Below, one piece after another: positions 1-5,633 of a DNA stretch of 7,608 bases. The notes under the pieces were generated by a model, which saw nothing but the letters and a program-made list of their open reading frames with translations, was not told the origin of the DNA and did no database searches. Position numbers and translations under genes: made by a program. Position 1 is the stretch's first letter, and each line of letters starts with the position of its first letter. The DNA is from Gammaproteobacteria bacterium (GTDB lineage Bacteria; Pseudomonadota; Gammaproteobacteria; SZUA-229), in the NCBI GenBank assembly GCA_016764035.1, contig JAESSQ010000030.1, positions 1 through 7,608 of the forward strand. The letters are read 5' to 3'.

Positions 1-432
1 ACGTGCTGCTGCAACATTATCTTTAGCCTTATCCGCAATATCATGAAACGCATCGTAGATAAGTAACGTATGCGATAAAGCTGTTGCTGCCGCGTCAGCC
101 GTGGTATCACTGTCAAGCAAATCAATCAACGGCTGAATGTTATAACCACCTAACATCGTACCTAAAATCTCGGTCGCTCTAACCGCATCGATTAAATCAC
201 ATTTCGTGCCGCCTTTTGCAACGTCCGCTAAAAACGCCGCCTTAACATAAGCTGCCTGATCAACACCTGGTGGCACGCGATGCACCAGCAAGTCCATTAC
301 AACGTCTTCTTCGCCTTTCGGGCAATGTTTGATTAACTCAATCAGTTCAGCCACCTGGTTTGCATCAAGCGCTAACGGTGGTAAATCTTCAGCTTCACGT
401 TCAGCTACATGTTGGCGATATGACTCAAGCAC
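1..432 (-). CDS. acnB: Aconitate hydratase B, N-terminal part (partial, runs off left edge)
   Basis: These are the first 144 codons of the bifunctional aconitate hydratase / 2-methylisocitrate dehydratase AcnB, a cytoplasmic [4Fe-4S] enzyme that interconverts citrate and isocitrate in the TCA cycle. The fragment opens MLESYRQHVAEREAE and carries HRVPPGVDQAAYVKAAFLAD (residues 51-70) and ILGTMLGGYNIQPLIDLLD (89-107). These align along their length with the N-terminal helical (HEAT-like) domain of E. coli AcnB, a domain that sets AcnB apart from AcnA. The start is GTG at 432-430, preceded by a GAGGA Shine-Dalgarno sequence about six bases upstream, and it matches the known family N-terminus. 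The catalytic and cluster-ligand regions lie outside the window, so activity cannot be judged. It is transcribed in the same direction as iscRU but is separated from them by a terminator and about 250 bp. Confidence 0.96.
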   Translation of the reverse strand, partial: MLESYRQHVAEREAEDLPPLALDANQVAELIELIKHCPKGEEDVVMDLLVHRVPPGVDQAAYVKAAFLADVAKGGTKCDLIDAVRATEILGTMLGGYNIQPLIDLLDSDTTADAAATALSHTLLIYDAFHDIADKAKDNVAAAR

Positions 433-463
433 AGGGATTCCTCACTAAATAATAAAGGCGCAT

Positions 464-469
464 ATTATA
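464..469 (-). promoter_or_regulatory. Probable acnB promoter (-10 element)
   Basis: On the minus strand a perfect TATAAT lies about 32 bases upstream of the acnB GTG and is followed by a GC-rich stretch (ATGCGCC) where transcription would begin. No good -35 hexamer sits 16-18 bases upstream; the 17-bp position reads CAGAAA. An activator-dependent or -10-driven promoter is therefore more likely than a strong constitutive one. The assignment rests on the -10 match and its position only. Confidence 0.5.
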
Positions 470-540
470 CCTGAATAGCCGTTATTTTTCTGTTGGACAA
501 GAATTGGCAATCATGAAAAATACATTAGTCTCAATAGCAT

Positions 541-569
541 AATGTAAACATATCCATTGCTTGCATCAA
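541..569 (-). promoter_or_regulatory. Candidate distal acnB promoter
   Basis: The minus strand reads TTGATG (569-564), a 17-bp spacer, then TACATT (546-541). Each hexamer matches the sigma-70 consensus at four of six positions. It would give a leader of about 100 nt before acnB. In AT-rich intergenic DNA such a match can arise by chance, so this is a weak alternative to the TATAAT at 464-469. Confidence 0.22.
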
Positions 570-595
570 AAACCAACGACATAAAAAACGTTAAA

Positions 596-615
596 CTCTC
601 TGTGACTCTGTGGTG
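596..615. repeat. Short dispersed-repeat-like motif with internal CTCTGTG duplication
   Basis: The plus strand contains CTCTGTG twice, at 598-604 and 606-612, one base apart. On the minus strand this reads as CACCACAGAG followed by TCACAGAGAG. From memory, close variants of this CACCACAGAG-type phrase recur in intergenic DNA of many unrelated bacteria; I could not check this. It lies between the iscU terminator and the acnB promoters. No function is assigned. Confidence 0.3.
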
Positions 616-629
616 AAAAAATTACCAAT

Positions 630-657
630 AAAAAAGCCCGAATAAACGGACTTTTTT
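630..657 (-). terminator. Rho-independent terminator of the iscRU unit
   Basis: In the minus-strand transcript an A-rich arm ending GUCCG pairs with CGGGC across a UUUAUU loop, and the hairpin is followed by six U residues. The stem holds four G-C pairs and one G-U wobble, extended by six A-U pairs. On the plus strand the wobble becomes a C-A mismatch, so the structure is better formed for minus-strand transcripts. It begins about 25 bp beyond the iscU stop codon, and so closes the iscR-iscU unit and insulates acnB. Confidence 0.85.
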
Positions 658-681
658 ATATAAACTCAGTATCTAAATCAC

Positions 682-1059
682 CTAGCTATTTTTATTTCTG
701 TAATCATCAATCGCTGCGTTAATCGCATCTTCTGCTAATACAGAGCAATGAATCTTCACAGGCGGCAATGCCAATTCTTCTGCTATATGTGTATTTTTAA
801 TCTCTTTTGCTTCATCCAGTGTTTTGCCTTTCACCCACTCAGTTAACAACGAGCTAGACGCGATAGCACTACCGCAGCCATAGGTTTTAAACACAGCATC
901 TTCAATAATACCGTCATCACCAACTTTTATCTGTAGCTTCATAACATCGCCACAGGCCGGTGCACCCACCATGCCTGTACCGACATTGTCATTATTTTCA
1001 AAGCTGCCTACATTACGTGGATTCTCATAGTGATCCAAAACTTTTTCACTGTATGCCAT
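682..1059 (-). CDS. iscU: Fe-S cluster assembly scaffold protein IscU
   Basis: This cytoplasmic scaffold takes sulfur from the cysteine desulfurase IscS, assembles a [2Fe-2S] cluster and passes it on with help from the HscA/HscB chaperones. The 125-aa product is nearly collinear with E. coli IscU (128 aa) from MAYSEKV onward. The three cluster-ligand cysteines are present (C36, C62, C105), as are D38, which promotes cluster release, and H104. The HscA-recognition motif LPPVK sits at 98-102, so the protein looks fully functional. The ATG at 1059-1057 has a GAGG Shine-Dalgarno sequence that overlaps the iscR stop codon (TGAGG). Only 10 bp separate the two genes, which implies one transcript and coupled translation. 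IscU is normally preceded by iscS and followed by iscA; neither is here, and a terminator follows instead. The intact HscA motif suggests that hscA and iscS exist elsewhere in the genome. Confidence 0.97.
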   Translation of the reverse strand: MAYSEKVLDHYENPRNVGSFENNDNVGTGMVGAPACGDVMKLQIKVGDDGIIEDAVFKTYGCGSAIASSSLLTEWVKGKTLDEAKEIKNTHIAEELALPPVKIHCSVLAEDAINAAIDDYRNKNS

Positions 1060-1069
1060 CTTCTTTACC

Positions 1070-1615
1070 TCAGTTACTCTTTAAGTTATGCAGATCATTG
1101 CCTGCGATATCTGTCGTGTTTTTAAACACACCTCGATTAATTGCTGCAGCCTGTTTTTTAGCTAACAAAAAACGCCCTATCATTTTATCACGCTGCATCG
1201 ATAACTCTGGAATACCAGGGCGTTCAACAAATTGTGCCAACGTTATGCCAGACAAAAATTCATGCAATCTGTTACTCAATGTAGCCCATAATTCATGCGT
1301 CAGACATTTTTCGCCATTCTGACAATTGCCTTCACCTTTGCAACGAGTAACATCCATGGTTTCGTCTACTGAACATATTATTTCTGCAATGTTTATTTCT
1401 GCCGCTGGTCGCGCAAGACGATAACCACCACCCGGGCCGCGTACACCTTTCACTAAACCACTTTTACGTAATCGAGCAAACAGTTGTTCCAGATAAGACA
1501 ACGAAATACCCTGACATTGTGAGATATCTGCCAATGTCACTGGCCCTGCTTTATCATGGATCGCAAGATCCAGCATGGCGGTCACGCTGTAACGTCCTTT
1601 GGTGGATATACGCAT
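1070..1615 (-). CDS. iscR: Fe-S cluster-sensing transcriptional regulator IscR (Rrf2 family)
   Basis: IscR represses Fe-S biogenesis genes when it carries a [2Fe-2S] cluster, and in its apo form regulates a second set of sites. The 181-aa product has the Rrf2 winged-helix DNA-binding domain at residues 1-65, opening MRISTKGRYSVTAMLD and including GISLSYLEQLFARLRKSGLV and the wing RGPGGGYRLA. Cluster ligands C92, C98, C104 and H107 fall at the same positions as in E. coli IscR, and E43 is also kept. The ATG at 1615-1613 is chosen because it aligns with the family N-terminus and has GTGGGG about seven bases upstream. The TTG five codons further upstream would add MWGFP, which the family lacks. 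The protein is about 19 residues longer than E. coli IscR (162 aa), the excess being a basic, probably disordered C-terminal tail. It is first in a two-gene unit with iscU and is probably autoregulated through sites at 1630-1654 and 1662-1686. Confidence 0.96.
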   Translation of the reverse strand: MRISTKGRYSVTAMLDLAIHDKAGPVTLADISQCQGISLSYLEQLFARLRKSGLVKGVRGPGGGYRLARPAAEINIAEIICSVDETMDVTRCKGEGNCQNGEKCLTHELWATLSNRLHEFLSGITLAQFVERPGIPELSMQRDKMIGRFLLAKKQAAAINRGVFKNTTDIAGNDLHNLKSN

Positions 1616-1629
1616 TGGGAAACCCCACA

Positions 1630-1654
1630 ATTCCTGACTAAACTAGTAGGTTAA
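1630..1654 (-). promoter_or_regulatory. Probable IscR type 1 operator, downstream of the -10
   Basis: This minus-strand 25-mer matches, by hand count, about 20 of 25 positions of the E. coli type 1 IscR consensus (ATASYYGACT-RWWWY-AGTCRRSTAT). It has the half-sites CCTACT and AGTCAGG around an A/T-rich centre (AGTTT). It covers the expected transcription start and leader, so cluster-loaded IscR bound here should block RNA polymerase. The assignment is by consensus and position. Confidence 0.65.
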
Positions 1655-1682
1655 TAATACTAATACCTAGTAAAACAGTCAA
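1654..1682 (-). promoter_or_regulatory. iscRU promoter (sigma-70 type)
   Basis: The minus strand has TTGACT (1682-1677), a 17-bp spacer and TATTAT (1659-1654), each five of six to consensus. The predicted start near 1647 leaves a leader of about 30 nt before the iscR ATG. Probable IscR sites overlap the -35 element and the start site. This is the best-formed promoter in the window. Confidence 0.75.
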
Positions 1683-1686
1683 GTAT
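1662..1686 (-). promoter_or_regulatory. Probable IscR type 1 operator overlapping the -35
   Basis: The left half, ATACTTGACTGTTTTA, matches the type 1 IscR consensus at every one of its 16 positions. The right half (CTAGGTATT) is degenerate, perhaps with one base missing, giving about 20 of 25 by hand count. It contains the -35 hexamer TTGACT, as IscR sites at the E. coli iscR promoter are known to overlap the promoter. With the site at 1630-1654 it brackets the promoter. Confidence 0.55.
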
Positions 1687-1867
1687 TCTTATTTAGAGTG
1701 TAGCATATAAAATACAATAACTTAGGCGGTTTTTTCCTTCCGAACAAAAACGATTTGATTACTATTTTCGTGTTATTTAGCAAGGGTAAAACGATTGGTA
1801 TCGGCTAAAACGGCTGCTACATCATTGTTAGACCAGCTGACGCATGAACGTCCAATGGCAGACGATA

Positions 1868-3484
1868 CTACGATTGGTACAAAGAAGCTGACGCTAGCTG
1901 GCGCGTGTATTCGTGTTGTGGGTTATTGAACACGTCGTCAACATTGCCCTGCTCAACCACTTTACCATTGCGCATAATGATAACCCGATGTGACATCGCC
2001 CTTACTACACGTAAATCGTGACTAATAAACAGATAACTTAAGCGTCGTCGTTGCTGTAAATCTGCTAATAACCCCAATACCTGTTTCTGAACAGACACGT
2101 CCAGCGCACTTGTTGGCTCGTCCAGTAAAATCACATCGGGCTCTAATACCACGGTACGGGCGATAGCAATACGTTGACGCTGACCGCCAGAAAATTCATG
2201 TGGATAACGCCATGAAACATCATCGCCGAGTCCAACTTCCTGTAACACTGCTGTGATTTTTAAAAGCCGTTGATCTGCTTTTAATTGTGGGAAATGCAGC
2301 TTTAAACCTTCTTCGATAATTTGCCTGACCGTCATTCTGGGAGAAAGCGATGAAAACGGATCCTGAAAAACAATTTGATAATGACGACGTAAGGGACGCA
2401 TACGTCTTTCACTAAAATCCGTTACATTTTTATCTTTGAAAAACACCTCTCCCTGTGTTGCCAGTAAGCGGAACATTGCCAGGCCTAACGTTGTTTTCCC
2501 TGACCCAGACTCACCTACGATCCCCAAGGTTTCACCTGAATATAGAGACAGGGTAATATCATCGACAGCCTTAACTTCATCTACTTTTCGTTTAAAAAAA
2601 CCTTTATATACAGGAAAATAACAACGTAAGTTTTTAGTCGCCAGCATAATGTCTGACCCGGCTTCGGTCGTTGCTATCTTTTGATCGGGTTCGCTATCAA
2701 GTAAAAATTTTGTATAGTCATGTTGCGGTTGCGCGAAAAGTTTTTCAGTTTCATTACTTTCGACAATACGACCATCTTGCATGACACAGACACGATCAGC
2801 AAAACGTCTGACTAGATTTAAATCATGCGTGATTAGCAGAACTGACATACCTGTGTCTTTCTGGATGTCTGCAAGTAGATCAAGAATCTGTTGCTGGATG
2901 GTGACATCAAGTGCTGTTGTTGGTTCGTCCGCAATTAATAAAGCAGGGTTACAGGCAAGTGCCATGGCGATCATTACACGCTGACGTTGCCCGCCTGAAA
3001 GCGTATGAGGAAAAACATTAATTTTATTTTCTGGCTGCCGTATACCCACCTTCTTAAGTAACTCGACAACACGTGGTTGTTTTTCAGATGGTGATAAATC
3101 CTGATGCAAAGTCAGTACTTCTTCTATTTGTTGGCCGATGGTGAATACGGGATTTAATGAGGTCATCGGTTCCTGAAAGATCATGGCGATATCTTTTCCA
3201 CGAACCTTCTGGATTTCACCCTCTTTTAATTTTAATAGATTTTTATTCTTAAAATCGATATTGCCATCTGAGTAAAGTGTATTAACTTCATCATGTAGCC
3301 GTAGTATCGATAAGGCAGTAACCGATTTTCCTGAACCTGACTCACCAACAATGGCAAGATTTTCTCCTTGATGGATATCAAAGCTAATATCATCAATTAT
3401 TTTAATCAGACCATTTTGTGTATTAAACGATGCACTCAAATCTTTGATGCTTAATAATTTATTTTTTTGATTCATAGCTTTCAT
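1868..3484 (-). CDS. yejF: Peptide ABC transporter ATPase with two nucleotide-binding domains (YejF)
   Basis: This is the cytoplasmic ATPase of a YejABEF-type importer for oligopeptides and peptide-like compounds (microcin C in E. coli). The 538-aa protein fuses two ABC domains. The first has Walker A GESGSGKS (47-54), Q-loop Q104, signature LSGGQ (162-166), Walker B ending ADE (187) and switch H220. The second has Walker A GESGSGKT (324-331), Q374, signature FSGGQ (431-435), Walker B ILLDE (452-456) and H489. Both ATP sites thus look competent. Each domain is followed by an oligopeptide-transporter-type tail with PQHDYT (253-258) or PQHEYT (522-527). The start ATG overlaps the yejE stop by one base (TAATG), which suggests translational coupling. 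A second ATG three codons in (3475-3473) cannot be excluded, as neither has a clear Shine-Dalgarno sequence. It is the last gene of the operon, and no convincing terminator follows. Confidence 0.95.
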   Translation of the reverse strand: MKAMNQKNKLLSIKDLSASFNTQNGLIKIIDDISFDIHQGENLAIVGESGSGKSVTALSILRLHDEVNTLYSDGNIDFKNKNLLKLKEGEIQKVRGKDIAMIFQEPMTSLNPVFTIGQQIEEVLTLHQDLSPSEKQPRVVELLKKVGIRQPENKINVFPHTLSGGQRQRVMIAMALACNPALLIADEPTTALDVTIQQQILDLLADIQKDTGMSVLLITHDLNLVRRFADRVCVMQDGRIVESNETEKLFAQPQHDYTKFLLDSEPDQKIATTEAGSDIMLATKNLRCYFPVYKGFFKRKVDEVKAVDDITLSLYSGETLGIVGESGSGKTTLGLAMFRLLATQGEVFFKDKNVTDFSERRMRPLRRHYQIVFQDPFSSLSPRMTVRQIIEEGLKLHFPQLKADQRLLKITAVLQEVGLGDDVSWRYPHEFSGGQRQRIAIARTVVLEPDVILLDEPTSALDVSVQKQVLGLLADLQQRRRLSYLFISHDLRVVRAMSHRVIIMRNGKVVEQGNVDDVFNNPQHEYTRQLASASLYQS

Positions 3485-4542
3485 TAAATTTTTCGTGTAT
3501 CCAACGCAGCACGTAGTGCCTCACCGATAAAAATCAATAACATCAAAGTACCGACAAGAACCACAAAAGCACTTAATGATAACCACCATGCTTCGATATT
3601 TTCTTTTCCCTGAGCTAACAATTCACCAAGACTTGGCGTTGTCGGTGGCACACCCAGACCTAAAAAATCCAAACTGGTTAACGCCAGGATTGCGCCGCTA
3701 ATACGAAATGGTAAAAAAGTGATGACAGGCGTTAAACTATTCGGCAGTAGGTGCCGACTCATTATCGAATAGTTGGATAAGCCCATTGCTCTCGCAGATC
3801 GCACATAATCCAGGTTTCTACCGCGAAGAAATTCTGCGCGCACATAATCAGACAGACCCATCCAGCCAAACAAAGACAATAAAATAATAAGTAGCCAAAT
3901 ACTTGGCTGAAAGATAGAAGCAAAAATTATCAACAAATATAATTCTGGCATAGACGACCAAACTTCGATTACGCGCTGCATAATCAAATCTGTTTTGCCT
4001 GAAAAATACCCCTGGATAGCACCCGCGAAAATACCTATTGTCACACCTATAACCATAAGTGCCAGGGCGAACCAGACTGAGATACGAAAACCGTAAATAA
4101 CCCGAGCCAATACATCCCTGCCTCTGTCATCCGTACCCAATAAATTTTGTCCCGAAGGCGGTGCTGGGTTTGGCAGATCACTATTAAAATTTATCGTGTT
4201 ATAACTGTACGGATTAATGGGTTCGATCATCCAGTTAGCATTGCGTGTTAACTGCTCACGCACAAAGCTGTCCGTATAATCTGTTTCTGTTTCAAAGTCA
4301 CCACCAAAGGTGGTTTCAGGATAAACATTTATAACAGGAAAATAATACTCGCCCTCATAAGAAACCAGTAGCGGTTTATCATTAGACAAAACTTCTGCAA
4401 AAAAACATAACACGAACAAGATACTGAATATCCACAAACTGATATAACCGCGACGGTTTGCTTTAAAACGCAACCATGCTCTTTGCCCTGGCGACAAACT
4501 TACGCTTGAACTGTTTAACGAATTTTTTATTAATGCATTCAT
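3484..4542 (-). CDS. yejE: Peptide ABC transporter permease (YejE)
   Basis: This inner-membrane permease is the partner of YejB in the transport channel. The 352-aa product has a short cytoplasmic N-terminus with the family pattern RFKANRRGYISLWIF, a first membrane segment at about 33-50, and a long periplasmic stretch with NDKPLLVSYEGEYYFP, typical of YejE. LGTDDRGRDVLARVIYG follows, then further membrane segments at roughly 154-178, 202-228, 268-290 and 322-342. The EAA loop that docks on the ATPase is YVRSARAMGLSNYSIMSRHLLPN (split: YVRSARAMGLS, NYSIMSRHLLPN), at about 246-268. The ATG at 4542-4540 is preferred over a TTG immediately upstream. Just before it, a four-codon frame (ATG at 4556, reading MSDY) starts three bases after the yejB stop region, and its TGA overlaps the yejE ATG. 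That may help ribosomes pass from yejB to yejE, though this is speculative. The gap to yejB is 14 bp. Confidence 0.94.
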   Translation of the reverse strand: MNALIKNSLNSSSVSLSPGQRAWLRFKANRRGYISLWIFSILFVLCFFAEVLSNDKPLLVSYEGEYYFPVINVYPETTFGGDFETETDYTDSFVREQLTRNANWMIEPINPYSYNTINFNSDLPNPAPPSGQNLLGTDDRGRDVLARVIYGFRISVWFALALMVIGVTIGIFAGAIQGYFSGKTDLIMQRVIEVWSSMPELYLLIIFASIFQPSIWLLIILLSLFGWMGLSDYVRAEFLRGRNLDYVRSARAMGLSNYSIMSRHLLPNSLTPVITFLPFRISGAILALTSLDFLGLGVPPTTPSLGELLAQGKENIEAWWLSLSAFVVLVGTLMLLIFIGEALRAALDTRKI

Positions 4543-4556
4543 CAATAATCGCTCAT

Positions 4557-5609
4557 CTATTTATCGACCGAATCAAAATGTATGCGTGGATCAATCAACA
4601 CATAACTCAGATCAGCCAGTAATTTTGCGATTAAGCCTAGAATGGTAAACAAAAACAAGGTGCCTAGTACCACGGGGTAATCTCTTTTTAGTACGGACTC
4701 ATATGACAGCAGCCCTAAACCATCGAGTGAAAAAATAGTTTCTATCAATAAACTGCCGGTAAAAAAAGCCCCAATAAAAGCCGCGGGAAACCCTGTTATT
4801 AATGGAATAACTGCATTTCTAAATACGTGGCGATATAACACAGCATTTCCTGACAGGCCTTTTGCTTTTGCTGTTAATACATACTGTTTACGTATCTCTT
4901 CGATAAAACTGTTTTTAGTCAACATGGTCATTACCGCAAAACTGCCTATTACTGAAGCGAAAATAGGCAACACCATATGCCATAAATAATCGGTTATCTG
5001 CGCATACCATGGCAGGCTTTCCCAATTGTCTGAGACCAGTCCACGTAAGGGAAAGATATCAAAAAAACTGCCACCACCTAAAAACACGAGCAAAGTAATA
5101 CCCAGCACAAACCCGGGAATAGAGTAACCAACCAATATAAACGAACTGCTAACAACATCAAACGTACTGCCGTCTTTAACAGCTTTAGCTATGCCTAACG
5201 GTATACAGGTTGAGTACACAATTAAAAAACTCCACACACCTAGACTAATTGAAACCGGCAACTTGGAAATAACCAGGTCGATAACCGTTTCGTTGTGGAA
5301 ATAACTATCGCCAAAATCAAAACTCAAATAGTTTTTCATCATGAGGAAAAAGCGTTCATGTACCGGCTTATCAAAGCCATAGAGAACCCTAATCTCTTCA
5401 ATATATTCTTCGTCCAAGCCCGTTGCACCACGATAGAGTCCACTGCTACCGCTGCTGGCTTCGCCCACACCTTGCCGGCCTTCGAGCTGACTGACTAATT
5501 GTTCGACAGGACCGCCGGGGACAAATTGCGTTACCGCAAAGGTAATCAACATGACGCCAAACAATGTTGGAATCATTAATAACAGGCGTTTTAATATATA
5601 AGAGAACAT
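4557..5609 (-). CDS. yejB: Peptide ABC transporter permease (YejB)
   Basis: This inner-membrane permease of the binding-protein-dependent (DppB/OppB) family forms the channel with YejE. The 350-aa protein has membrane segments at about 8-28, 118-140, 153-177, 211-230, 266-289 and 312-335. The family opening is LKRLLLMIPTLFGVMLITF, followed by QFVPGGPVEQL. The insert before LDEEYIEEIRVLYGFDKP is Gly/Ser-rich (residues 44-64) and is characteristic of YejB rather than of OppB or DppB. The EAA loop lies at about 237-266 (IRKQYVLTAKAKGLS, then RHVFRNAVIP). E. coli YejB is of similar length (364 aa) and aligns throughout. The ATG at 5609-5607 matches the family start, but no Shine-Dalgarno sequence is visible in the 24 AT-rich bases after the yejA stop, so translation may depend on re-initiation or on an unstructured leader. 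Confidence 0.94.
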   Translation of the reverse strand: MFSYILKRLLLMIPTLFGVMLITFAVTQFVPGGPVEQLVSQLEGRQGVGEASSGSSGLYRGATGLDEEYIEEIRVLYGFDKPVHERFFLMMKNYLSFDFGDSYFHNETVIDLVISKLPVSISLGVWSFLIVYSTCIPLGIAKAVKDGSTFDVVSSSFILVGYSIPGFVLGITLLVFLGGGSFFDIFPLRGLVSDNWESLPWYAQITDYLWHMVLPIFASVIGSFAVMTMLTKNSFIEEIRKQYVLTAKAKGLSGNAVLYRHVFRNAVIPLITGFPAAFIGAFFTGSLLIETIFSLDGLGLLSYESVLKRDYPVVLGTLFLFTILGLIAKLLADLSYVLIDPRIHFDSVDK

Positions 5610-5633
5610 AGAGTGATATTATAATTATTGTTT

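Noticed and set aside
960..1322. Open frame of 120 codons on the plus strand
   Set aside because: It is antisense to iscU and iscR, spans their junction, resembles no family I know and has no ribosome-binding site. It is a shadow of the real genes.
1616..1630. TTG start for iscR five codons upstream
   Set aside because: It would add MWGFP before the conserved MRISTKGRYSVTAML start, and it falls on the IscR site beside the promoter, with no Shine-Dalgarno sequence of its own.
1746..1771. Possible terminator after yejF (ACGA/TCGT stem followed by TTTT on the minus strand)
   Set aside because: The stem is only four base pairs with a 14-base loop, too weak to call a rho-independent terminator.
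2436..2984. Two plus-strand frames of about 61 and 67 codons inside yejF
   Set aside because: They lie antisense to well-conserved ATPase motifs and have no recognisable protein features.
5295..5498. Plus-strand frame of 67 codons inside yejB
   Set aside because: It is antisense to conserved permease sequence and has no supporting start signal or family resemblance.
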